Source: JBPOJN01 sp052033505
Lineage (GTDB): Bacteria; UBA10199; JACPAL01; GCA-016699445
Assembly: GCA_052033505.1 (NCBI GenBank)
Contig: JBPOJN010000014.1
Location: 16,088-80,087, forward strand
Reading direction: 5' to 3'
DNA length: 64,000 nucleotides
Shown here: positions 8,973-16,383 of the stretch, one piece after another
Layout of the letters: every line of letters starts with the position of its first letter
Numbering within the stretch: position 1 is the stretch's first letter
Program-made: the position numbers and the translations under genes
Notes under the pieces: generated by a model
Database searches by the model: none
What the model saw: only the letters and a program-made list of their open reading frames with translations
Told to the model about the DNA's origin: nothing

Positions 8973-9302
8973 ATGATAGACATCATCATCCTCATGGTCG
9001 GCCTGGCCGCTTTAAGCCTCGGTATGGGCTATATCTTCAAGCCCCGTAAAGTCGGCAAGGCTGTTTCTTATATGCGCAAGAAACTGGAGCGCATGGAGCG
9101 CCGCCTGTCGCGTTCGCCGCGTTCGTACAAACGCACCGGATGGTCTTTTGCAGGCTTGGGTTTTATTTTGGTGTTCACCTATCTTCAGCCTATTTGGATC
9201 TACAACGCCATCGTGCTCTTCCGCATGTCGATGGGCGTGATTTTTCCGCACATGTTTCAACAGGTCACGACCGTGCAGACCACGCCCGTCCTCTGTATTT
9301 GA
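8973..9302 (+). CDS. Small membrane protein of unknown function
   Basis: The chosen ATG at 8973 gives 109 residues starting MIDIIILMVGLAALSLGMGY, a clean N-terminal membrane helix. A basic stretch follows (KPRKVGKAVSYMRKKLERMERRLSRSPRS, described by its Lys/Arg content), then a second hydrophobic span around residues 65-85 (GLGFILVFTYL). A two-helix topology with a cationic cytosolic loop is likely. No family was recognised. It sits between pabC and pabB on the opposite strand, diverging from pabC and converging with pabB. A longer start at 8901 would overlap the pabC start and is less likely. Confidence 0.6.
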   Translation: MIDIIILMVGLAALSLGMGYIFKPRKVGKAVSYMRKKLERMERRLSRSPRSYKRTGWSFAGLGFILVFTYLQPIWIYNAIVLFRMSMGVIFPHMFQQVTTVQTTPVLCI

Positions 9303-9309
9303 TTTTCGT

Positions 9310-10467
9310 TCAGTAACCCAACGCCCGCATCATCCCGCACGCTTTCACCAGCGTTTCTTCGTATTCTTTCTCCGGATCCGAATCCGCGACGATGCCGCCG
9401 CCGCTCCACACGTGGGCCTGACCGTCCTTGATCACCATGGTGCGGATAGCGACATTGAATTGCGCACGCCCGTCGTCCCCGATGAAACCGATCGCCCCGC
9501 AATACACCTCACGCGCGTGCGCCTCGAGCTCGCGGATGATCTGCAACGCGCGGATCTTCGGCGCTCCCGTGACGGAACCGCTGGGAAACGCCGCTTGTAG
9601 GAGATCCACAATGTCTTTGTCCGGCGAGAGCCGGCCTTCGACGGTCGAAACGCGGTGGTGCACCTGCGCGTAGCTTTCGATCGAACCCAGATCCGTCACG
9701 CGTACGCTGCCCGGGACGCAGACGCGGCCTAAGTCGTTCCGCTCGAGATCCGTGATCATCAAAAGTTCGGCGTGGTCTTTCGGGCTCTTGGCCAATTCTT
9801 CTTTCAGTCTCCGATCTTCCTCCGGCGTTTTTCCGCGAGGCCGTGTGCCTTTGATGGGCCGCGTGACGACGCGGTCGCCGTCCACGGAGAGGAAGAGTTC
9901 GGGCGAGGCCGAAAGGATCTGGGCGTCGCCTAAATCCAAATAAGCGGAGTAGGGGGCGGGGGAGACGGATTGAAGTTTTTGAAAAATTGTTTCCGCGGGC
10001 TCGGTGACCGGAACGGTGAATTTCTGCGAAAGATTCACTTGATAACAATCACCGGCGGCGATGAGGTCTTTTACGCGCTCGACGTTTCGGATGTAGTCTT
10101 GCTTCGAAACGTTCGCATGGCCGGAAAAATCCTTCGGGAAAACGTTCTGACCTGAAGCGGACGGAAGGGAAACGGGTTCCAGCGAGATATCATCGAAATA
10201 ACCGAACACGGCCTTGGGGATCAAAAGATCCGAACGCGGCGGAATTTTCGCGCCCGTTTGCATTTCATAACCTATGTAACCGATCCATCCCCTCTTGAGA
10301 GGGCTGGGGGACGTGCCGGGCGCGCGCGTCTCCCGGACGGCATGACGCAAGTGGTCGAAGAAATTTGCGGAAGACGTTCCGTCCGCCGTTAAAATTTTTT
10401 TGGGACGGCTCGCCATCATTCGGAAGCCGTCGAAATAAAGTGAGGTTTGAACCAAGCGGGGAGACAT
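9310..10467 (-). CDS. pabB: Aminodeoxychorismate synthase component I
   Basis: The protein of about 385 residues has the anthranilate synthase/PabB chorismate-binding fold. Motifs in order: ASPELFLSVDG, RPIKGTRPRG, DHAELLMITDLERNDLGRV, a GSVTGAPKIRA block, and the C-terminal YCGAIGFI and WSGGGIVADSDPEKEYEET blocks with the Mg2+/chorismate acidic residues. The Lys of PIKGTRPRG marks the PabB/TrpE-type intermediate chemistry. With glutaminase PabA (not in the window) it makes aminodeoxychorismate, the substrate of the nearby pabC product. The start at 10467 has AAAGGG 6 bases upstream; an ATG two codons earlier (10473) is the alternative. Confidence 0.88.
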   Translation of the reverse strand: MSPRLVQTSLYFDGFRMMASRPKKILTADGTSSANFFDHLRHAVRETRAPGTSPSPLKRGWIGYIGYEMQTGAKIPPRSDLLIPKAVFGYFDDISLEPVSLPSASGQNVFPKDFSGHANVSKQDYIRNVERVKDLIAAGDCYQVNLSQKFTVPVTEPAETIFQKLQSVSPAPYSAYLDLGDAQILSASPELFLSVDGDRVVTRPIKGTRPRGKTPEEDRRLKEELAKSPKDHAELLMITDLERNDLGRVCVPGSVRVTDLGSIESYAQVHHRVSTVEGRLSPDKDIVDLLQAAFPSGSVTGAPKIRALQIIRELEAHAREVYCGAIGFIGDDGRAQFNVAIRTMVIKDGQAHVWSGGGIVADSDPEKEYEETLVKACGMMRALGY

Positions 10468-10495
10468 TTTCATCCCTTTCGTAAGATCCACGAGG

Positions 10496-10537
10496 GAAAA
10501 ATAACAACAATATTCCCCACATCGCCGATGAAAAGGC
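10496..10537 (+). promoter_or_regulatory. Conserved 5' leader, copy A (shared with 12201-12242)
   Basis: This 42-base leader ends at the ATG of the next gene. It matches the leader of the gene at 12243: 18 of 21 bases agree in a GAAAAATRACAACAATATYC block, an identical CGATGAAA lies 12 bases before each ATG, and the spacing (35 bases from block to ATG) is the same. The encoded proteins are not obviously homologous, so the match points to a common promoter, operator or translation element. Confidence 0.5.
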
Positions 10538-11485
10538 ATGTCTTACACGGGTAGTATTTCTGCAGTCTCTGCCGTCATCGAAAGAAGCGTCACCGCGAGC
10601 GTCGATCCGAATTCCGTCCTTCTTTTCAAGGCAAACAGCTCTCTTAAAGATTTCTCCGCGGTCTCGCCCGAAAGTTTTCATCGTATGGCGTTTCACGTCC
10701 AGGGCCGCGATCCTCGAAAAGGCGATCGCATTTGGATCCATGCCGGAGACGGCGACTGGAATAAGTACGGGATCCAAAGCCCCTCCGCAGACATCCAGCT
10801 CACGTCTCAGTTTCCTTTTTTTCACCCGAGCGATCTTGAGAAACAACCGGCCCGCTTCCCCGTGGTGACTCTCGAATACGACGGGAAAGCGTGGCACGTC
10901 GCGAAGGGTAGGGTTTGGGGACATGCGACTTTGGTCGACAAGATTTTGCAGATGCTCGAAAAATCGGACTGGCTTTCCTCCCCAGGAGCCGGAGCGAAAA
11001 ATGAGAAGCACTTCGAAATCATAAGGCCGGCACCTGCTCGAGTCGAAGCCCCCGTTGTGCCGCGATTGCACGCCGTACCGTCTCGACCCAGACGTGCGCG
11101 AAGTGTTGTCACGGAAAAGCCAGTTTCTAAACCTTCCGCTCCGTCTGGAGAAAAAGTCTCTTATCAGGCGGTTTTAGAATCCGAGATGGTGCGCGTGTTG
11201 GGTCGAAAGCCTATGATCAATGACGTTGTCCATCTCGTTTGTGCGGCTAGGGCTCATTTTCCCCGAGGGTCCCGTGCCGCTTGGGAAATTGTGAAAAACG
11301 CTCAGGCTTTTCTCAAGGAAGATTGCCCTTGCGCCGTCGTCAAACTCGCGCGCCGTCAACTGAGTTGGGAAGCGACCCTCCTTGACCGTGGCTTCGAGCG
11401 GGACCGCAGCTTGCTCGCTCAACTCATTCAAGAGCCTTCGCTGAAGAGTTTCATTTTTACGAGGGTTCGCGTTTCCCGTCCTTGA
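10538..11485 (+). CDS. Hypothetical protein with Ser-rich N-terminus and Pro/Arg-rich linker
   Basis: The 315-residue product is not recognised. Three parts are visible: a compact N-terminal region (about 1-150) with GDRIWIHAGDGDWNKYG and HPSDLEKQPARFPVV; a Pro/Arg/Val-rich linker (about 165-215); and a helical C-terminal part (about 218-315) containing VLGRKPMINDVVHLVCAARAHF and a CPCAVVKLARRQ patch. No signal peptide or membrane span. No SD is placed well before the ATG; instead the gene carries the conserved leader described above. It diverges from pabB with a 70-base gap. Cytosolic or exported by a non-Sec route; function unknown. Confidence 0.6.
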   Translation: MSYTGSISAVSAVIERSVTASVDPNSVLLFKANSSLKDFSAVSPESFHRMAFHVQGRDPRKGDRIWIHAGDGDWNKYGIQSPSADIQLTSQFPFFHPSDLEKQPARFPVVTLEYDGKAWHVAKGRVWGHATLVDKILQMLEKSDWLSSPGAGAKNEKHFEIIRPAPARVEAPVVPRLHAVPSRPRRARSVVTEKPVSKPSAPSGEKVSYQAVLESEMVRVLGRKPMINDVVHLVCAARAHFPRGSRAAWEIVKNAQAFLKEDCPCAVVKLARRQLSWEATLLDRGFERDRSLLAQLIQEPSLKSFIFTRVRVSRP

Positions 11486-11504
11486 GTTGCCAAAATCCGA
11501 TCTT

Positions 11505-11900
11505 TTACGGAATTCTTTTTATTCCTGGAAGCTGATCGAAGCCTTGGTCGAAGGAGAAAATGGTTTCGATCTTATATTTTTTCATTTGAGCCGCATGAAG
11601 CGCGTCCCGCGAGGAAAGCTTTTCGTAGCGGAGGACTAAGTCTTTTGCCGCCGACACGTCCGCTTCGGTGATGTCCCAAATTTTCTCGATGAAAGAATGC
11701 ATTAAATCGAAGGCCGGCTGAATGAATTCTTTTCTATGGATGGCGGTGTAGCGATGGATGATTTCCTGCAGGACTTCGGCGTTGGTGACCAAGCTTTCCT
11801 TTTTTTGGATCAGTTCTTCCAGCGTCGCTTGCGTGATGCGTTTATTGGGATGGTCCGCTCCGATGAAATACATGACAATATTGGAATCCACGAAGATCAT
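11505..11900 (-). CDS. vapC: PIN-domain ribonuclease toxin (VapC family)
   Basis: The 131-residue protein begins MIFVDSNIVMYF with the first catalytic Asp. It has Glu residues around 40-45 (NAEVLQEIIHRY), then LSSRDALHAA and IFSFDQGFD, giving the set of acidic residues that bind Mg2+ in PIN nucleases. VapC toxins cut tRNA or rRNA and are neutralised by the partner antitoxin. The gene overlaps the upstream RHH antitoxin by 4 bases (ATGA type), the typical vapBC arrangement. Full length and apparently intact. Confidence 0.87.
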   Translation of the reverse strand: MIFVDSNIVMYFIGADHPNKRITQATLEELIQKKESLVTNAEVLQEIIHRYTAIHRKEFIQPAFDLMHSFIEKIWDITEADVSAAKDLVLRYEKLSSRDALHAAQMKKYKIETIFSFDQGFDQLPGIKRIP

Positions 11901-12142
11901 GAGGCATAGCCTTTTTCGATCTCGGAGAGCATGTGATCGATGTCTCCCGTGGGGGCGTTGAGAGAACTGTACCGTCTAATCGCTTCCAGTTTCTCCCGAG
12001 GGCTTTTCCCGGCCTTCTCCGCGGCCAACCGGCGCAGCGCCTGCCGCACCCATTCCCCCAAACTCAGACCCGTCTCCCGGGCGATTTGCTGGAATGCTTT
12101 GTATTCTTTGGGTTCCAAGAGGACTTGGAGTCTTTTACTCAT
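11897..12142 (-). CDS. vapB: RHH antitoxin of the vapBC module
   Basis: The 81-residue product starts MSKRLQVLLEPKEYKAFQQI and continues with a helix pair including GLSLGEWVRQALRRL, the ribbon-helix-helix DNA-binding pattern. A C-terminal tail of about 30 residues presumably wraps the toxin. The start at 12142 follows the -10 hexamer by 6 bases and has no SD, so the mRNA may be leaderless. It is co-transcribed with vapC, and autoregulation through the adjoining palindrome is expected from the family. Confidence 0.85.
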   Translation of the reverse strand: MSKRLQVLLEPKEYKAFQQIARETGLSLGEWVRQALRRLAAEKAGKSPREKLEAIRRYSSLNAPTGDIDHMLSEIEKGYAS

Positions 12143-12144
12143 GT

Positions 12145-12176
12145 CATGAGTATATAGGACTCATGATGGTAGTCAA
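12145..12176 (-). promoter_or_regulatory. vapB promoter overlapping a palindromic operator
   Basis: On the minus strand TTGACT (12176-12171) and TATACT (12154-12149) are separated by 16 bases, a near-consensus sigma-70 promoter. Overlapping it, CATGAGT and ACTCATG form a perfect 7-bp inverted repeat with a 7-base spacer (12145-12165), the probable VapB(C) binding site. Transcription would begin at or next to the vapB ATG. Confidence 0.7.
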
Positions 12177-12200
12177 TTAGGGTTTTCGGAGGAAGGTGGC

Positions 12201-12242
12201 GAAAAATGACAACAATATCCTGCAAGCGTTCGATGAAACAGT
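12201..12242 (+). promoter_or_regulatory. Conserved 5' leader, copy B (shared with 10496-10537)
   Basis: This is the second copy of the leader: the GAAAAATGACAACAATATCC block is followed by CGATGAAA 12 bases before the ATG at 12243, with the same spacing as copy A. No SD is visible. It sits between vapB and the gene at 12243. Confidence 0.5.
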
Positions 12243-12893
12243 ATGGGCAGCATCCGTCCCACTTCTATGTCCGCTGTGTCCCCTCTGTTGATCCCTTCTT
12301 CCGCGGTTCCGAGATCACTCGGTCTTGTGCCGCAATCGGCGTCTCCATCGATTGTGCGTGGATCGGAACGAGAGGACATTTTGTCTTTCTTGAGCGCCTG
12401 CACGGGCGTCCCAGCTGAGTTTAAAGATTCTTTCGTAGCGGCGAGAGACCAAATTCTTCAAAAAATCACCTCTTGGAGAGAAATCGAAACGCAGCGGGCG
12501 CTGGGTCTTTCACCGCTAAAGCTCTTGGTCGACAAGGCTGTTTCCAATTGGGTGCAAGAGCAAGAAGTGAGCCGGGATTACGGGAGGTATGTGCGTTTCA
12601 TGACGGGTCTCGGCAAGAGAATGTACCAGGATCGGGAAACCTTCATGAGAAGCGTCGCCGGCCCCCAAGGCGCCAGGAACACGCGCTCCCGGTTTTTGGA
12701 CATCGAACGCAAAAAATTGAGAATCGGTTCCATCGTCTGTGATGCCCGTGGAAAACGGCAGGAGATCGTCGGGTTCAACGAAGACGGCCGTTTGATTTTT
12801 AAAGGGGGAAAAGGCACGTTTCTCCCCCATGATTTCAAGTTGGTCGAAGGCCCCAAACCGCAAAAGTCCGCAAAAAGTCTTAAGTCCCCGTAA
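12243..12893 (+). CDS. Hypothetical protein with Ser/Pro-rich N-terminus
   Basis: The 216-residue protein opens with a low-complexity Ser/Pro/Val region (about 1-40, MGSIRPTSMSAVSPLL...). A mostly helical middle (about 45-150) follows, then a small basic beta-rich C-terminal part (RKKLRIGSIVCDARGKRQEI and GRLIFKGGKGTF) that resembles a small SH3-like barrel only in composition. No signal peptide, membrane span or recognised family. The disordered N-terminus recalls other proteins in this window without Sec signals. Located 100 bases before the lipid operon but probably transcribed from its own leader. Confidence 0.55.
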   Translation: MGSIRPTSMSAVSPLLIPSSAVPRSLGLVPQSASPSIVRGSEREDILSFLSACTGVPAEFKDSFVAARDQILQKITSWREIETQRALGLSPLKLLVDKAVSNWVQEQEVSRDYGRYVRFMTGLGKRMYQDRETFMRSVAGPQGARNTRSRFLDIERKKLRIGSIVCDARGKRQEIVGFNEDGRLIFKGGKGTFLPHDFKLVEGPKPQKSAKSLKSP

Positions 12894-12993
12894 AAATTCG
12901 GTTTCCCCTAAAAAAAAGTTAGCAACCTTTACCCCTCCCTCTCGAGTCACGCTTCTAAGTCTTTGAAACGTTTCGATTCGAGGGGATGATTTC

Positions 12994-14679
12994 ATGCAAG
13001 TAAAACCGTTTTTTCCGGTGGTTCATCCGACGGGAGCCCAGCCTGTGCGGCTTTGGGTTTGTCCGGGGCAAGGATCTCAAAGTGTCGGCATGGGTCAGAA
13101 GTTGTACGACTCTTCCCGGACTTACCGCGAGACCTTCGATCGGGGACATGCGGCTCTTGTTTCAGAAGGCGTCGATTTACGGCGCTTGGCTTTCGAAGGA
13201 CCCGCCGGTGATTTGACCCGCACTCTCCACGCGCAACCTGCTTTGCTTGTTTCGAACGTAGCATTGGCGGAACACCTGCGTATCGAAGAAGGTATCGCAC
13301 CGAGTCCCGGCGATCTTCTGGCGGGCCACAGTTTAGGTGAGTGGACGGCCTATACGATTTCAGGCGCATTGACGGTGGAGCAGGGAGCTTTGGCGGTTTA
13401 TTGGCGTGGCCGGCTCATGGAAGAAGCTTTTCCCTTCGATCCCGCCACGCGTCCGATGACGGCTATTTTAGGATTGTCCGATCAAACTGTGATCTCGGCT
13501 TGCGCGGGAATCAGCCGCGAAGGCCATATCGTGGTCGCCGCGAATTTCAACGCTCCGGGCCAGGTCGTCATCTCGGGCCATCCCGCCGCGGTCGCCGAAG
13601 CCTCGGATCTCTTGAAGTCCCGCGGCGCGGGCGTCAGCAACGCCTTTCCCGTCGCCGGTCCTTTCCATACGCCCATCCTCAGCGAAGCCCGCGAAAAACT
13701 AGCGGCTAAAATCGCCGAACTCGGCATCGAATTCAGTATCCCGGAATTCCAAATCATTTCCAATTTTACGGGCCGTGAGATCGAGCCCGTGGGAGACCAT
13801 CTCGGTTCTCTGTTGAACCAATTGACCGGATCCGTCCGTTGGACTGCGTCGATGGTTCGCGCTTGGGAGTTGGGAGCGGTGGAAATGGTGTCCTTGGACG
13901 TGTCGGGAAACGTGCTGCAGGGATTCGCGAAGAAGATTTTTTCCCGTGAGAGACCGGTGCAGATCGTGGATCCGACAATATCGATGCATCAGCATGCCCT
14001 GAGGCAAGCACCGGGTTCGATCAGTACGACCCGGTTTGCGGAAGATCCCGTACAGAAGAGAAACAACTGCTTGGAATTTTCCTACAATGCGGGCGCTATC
14101 GTTAAAATTGTCAGGAAACTTTTAAAAGAAGGCGACGTCCAAACCGCGTTGCTGGCCCTGAAAAACACTTACAATAGCGCGCGCGAAGCCGCCATGCGTG
14201 AGCTGAAATCGCATGCGGATTCCTTGGAAGTGATTCAAGCGATGAGGGAAGGCGGTTTCGTCGATGAGGCAGGCGATCTCATATGGCCCGATCCGGTCGT
14301 GCGGGATCTTGTGACTCATACGCTTCCTCCAGATAGTTTAACTGCCCTTACCCTCGGGAAAGATTCCATTTTCAGTAAGTTGGAGGCCTTGAGTCTAGCT
14401 CCTATCGACCAAGAAGACCTTATCTATTATGTCGCAAGCCGGTGGAATGGAGACGCGCAACGTCTTGAAAAAATCCTGAGTGCCCTTCGTTACCTTTTGG
14501 TCAAGGGCGATCCTAAGAAGCACAAAAAATCCTTACTCCCGTTGATACAGTACAAAGACCAAAACGGCGAATCCCAGAAAGGCATTGATAGCTGGGAGGC
14601 CGTCATTCTGTACGTGGATGGGGAAAAAGACGTCCAATTCCCCCATCCTGGAGCCATGAAGCAGGGAGATATTTTATGA
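12994..14679 (+). CDS. Malonyl/acyl transferase (FabD-like) with 250-residue C-terminal extension
   Basis: Residues about 10-310 form a complete acyl-carrier-protein S-acyltransferase: PGQGSQSVGMGQ oxyanion loop, nucleophile Ser113 in GHSLGEW, the YWRGRLMEEA Arg region, and catalytic His225 in GPFHTPIL. Usual FabD is about 310 residues; this protein has 561. The extra part (about 310-561) is mainly helical and matches no domain I recognise; it contains LGKDSI, which only superficially resembles a carrier-protein attachment site. The stop overlaps the next start (ATGA), so the gene is translationally coupled to the ketosynthase. SD GAGGGG precedes the ATG. It likely loads malonyl or another acyl group for the two ketosynthases. 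Confidence 0.75.
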   Translation: MQVKPFFPVVHPTGAQPVRLWVCPGQGSQSVGMGQKLYDSSRTYRETFDRGHAALVSEGVDLRRLAFEGPAGDLTRTLHAQPALLVSNVALAEHLRIEEGIAPSPGDLLAGHSLGEWTAYTISGALTVEQGALAVYWRGRLMEEAFPFDPATRPMTAILGLSDQTVISACAGISREGHIVVAANFNAPGQVVISGHPAAVAEASDLLKSRGAGVSNAFPVAGPFHTPILSEAREKLAAKIAELGIEFSIPEFQIISNFTGREIEPVGDHLGSLLNQLTGSVRWTASMVRAWELGAVEMVSLDVSGNVLQGFAKKIFSRERPVQIVDPTISMHQHALRQAPGSISTTRFAEDPVQKRNNCLEFSYNAGAIVKIVRKLLKEGDVQTALLALKNTYNSAREAAMRELKSHADSLEVIQAMREGGFVDEAGDLIWPDPVVRDLVTHTLPPDSLTALTLGKDSIFSKLEALSLAPIDQEDLIYYVASRWNGDAQRLEKILSALRYLLVKGDPKKHKKSLLPLIQYKDQNGESQKGIDSWEAVILYVDGEKDVQFPHPGAMKQGDIL

Positions 14680-16355
14680 TCATGCAAGCCGGTTCGAAGT
14701 CTCCGACTCCAGGGCGCATCGCGATTGTGGGTTATGGATCTTGTAATTCCCTGGGAACCGCGGAAACGTCTTACTTAACGCGGACCGGTCGGTTCCAGGA
14801 AGCGTTGCCCGAATATGCCAGGCTCACGGGTATTACCGACAGGGATGTCATCGATCGCCGCATCGGCATTCGGGTTCCTCGCCTGGGGGATTTAGAGCAG
14901 CCGATCGATATTCAGCGTTTTCAAGGACATCGACTGGAACGCCTTAAAGAAGATGGAACGATCAATGGCCGTACTTTACGAAAAGGCGCTGAACCTCTAC
15001 TCGAACACACTTGGAAATTGCCCGTAGTCCATGCGGGTGCTTTGCCTTCCGGATGGGATTTGCTGAAAGAGGCCGGTTTTTCGGGGAAACCTTATGATCA
15101 GTTCAGTAGGGCGCATTTGATTTTGATGCGGTCTCTCGCGGAAGCCATGATCTCCATGGGCGTTCCTTGGTCCGAGATCGAGCGAAAAGTGCCCGAAAAG
15201 CAAAGAGCCGTCGCGGCTGCGTTCGGCATGGGGCCTGGAGAAGACTTATATGAAGGCATGGCTTTTCCCGCTCTCAAACGATCGGTCAGAAAAGATATAG
15301 TCGCCCGTTTTTTGCCCGATAATCCCGCTTATTGGCTCCAAAAAATATTAAAAGCCCGCCATGCCTCTTCGCGGGTCGCGGCCTGTAATACGGGTATCGC
15401 CAATCTTGAATTCGCGTTTCTGGCCATGAAAGCGGGAATGGCCCGCTTCTACGCGGTCGCCTCCGCGGATTCCCTGCTTAATGAGATAGCGATCGTGGAT
15501 TTCAACGCGCAAAAAGCTTTAGCCACGGATTTGTCCGTATCCAATCTCATGGATCATCCCAGCTTGGTTTCTCGACCCGGTACCACGGATCGTTCGGGTT
15601 TCGTCTTGGCCGAAGGCGGGGGCGTTCTTCTCTTGATGGAGGAAACTTTGGCTTTCGAGACCGGGGCCATTATTTACGCCTATCTGGACGGCGTTGCCAC
15701 GGCTACCGGCCAGTCCAAGTCTCAAGATCCGGCAGCGCCTACCGACGGCGGCATTCTTTCTATGACGAACGGCCTTGAAATGGCCGCGGCTTCCTGCGGG
15801 ATGACTGAAGAAGAATACGTCCAATTTTTGACCGTGATCAATGCCCACGGCACTTCCACACCCGCGGGAGATGAGAACGGAATGGCGGGTTACGATAGAG
15901 TTTTAAGGGAAAAAAGACGTGATCCCAGATCTCCCGTGTTTGTCGTTTACGGTAAGGGAGGCCCTCGTTTGGATGGTATTCCTAGCGCGAGACGGGTGGG
16001 TAACGGAGGCACGGGACATTCATTGGGAGGAGCGTCCTTGGTCGCAGCGGTCGAGACGATCCAAATGCACCGTTACGGAATCATTCCTCCTTCCGTTGGA
16101 AGTTTAGATAGCGTCGATCCTAGAATCTTGGAATCCGCTCATCTTTTGTATCCAACTCAACCATTGAGTGAGAACGTCGTGAAGGCTCAAACTAGCGCCC
16201 AAGGATTCGGTGACAGCAACGGAGATATGTTCACCAGCCAAAATCCGGATCATGGAACCCAAAATCCCGAAGCGGTCGCCAGACGTGACCGATGGACGGA
16301 AGAAGTGAAGTCAGGGCAAAAGAAGCCGGCGGAGTTCGTGCCGGTGATTGAGTAA
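14676..16355 (+). CDS. Beta-ketoacyl synthase I of the lipid operon
   Basis: The protein has 559 residues, longer than the roughly 410 of FabB/FabF. Thiolase-fold ketosynthase motifs are complete: Cys237 in VAACNTGIAN, His391 in NAHGTSTPAGDENG and His448 in GGTGHSLGGASLV. The insertion lies mostly before the Cys (residues about 60-190) and differs from canonical housekeeping enzymes. It should condense malonyl-carrier units with an acyl primer. The second ketosynthase follows after 28 bases. Since both partners retain the active-site residues, this is not a classical KS/chain-length-factor pair with an inactive subunit. Confidence 0.8.
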   Translation: MIMQAGSKSPTPGRIAIVGYGSCNSLGTAETSYLTRTGRFQEALPEYARLTGITDRDVIDRRIGIRVPRLGDLEQPIDIQRFQGHRLERLKEDGTINGRTLRKGAEPLLEHTWKLPVVHAGALPSGWDLLKEAGFSGKPYDQFSRAHLILMRSLAEAMISMGVPWSEIERKVPEKQRAVAAAFGMGPGEDLYEGMAFPALKRSVRKDIVARFLPDNPAYWLQKILKARHASSRVAACNTGIANLEFAFLAMKAGMARFYAVASADSLLNEIAIVDFNAQKALATDLSVSNLMDHPSLVSRPGTTDRSGFVLAEGGGVLLLMEETLAFETGAIIYAYLDGVATATGQSKSQDPAAPTDGGILSMTNGLEMAAASCGMTEEEYVQFLTVINAHGTSTPAGDENGMAGYDRVLREKRRDPRSPVFVVYGKGGPRLDGIPSARRVGNGGTGHSLGGASLVAAVETIQMHRYGIIPPSVGSLDSVDPRILESAHLLYPTQPLSENVVKAQTSAQGFGDSNGDMFTSQNPDHGTQNPEAVARRDRWTEEVKSGQKKPAEFVPVIE

Positions 16356-16383
16356 GAAAATAATTTTCATCGAAAGGTCGATT

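Noticed and set aside
14350..14420. LGKDSI in the malonyltransferase extension as an acyl-carrier attachment site
   Set aside because: The preceding helix and loop lengths do not fit an ACP domain; kept only as a low-grade possibility in the findings.
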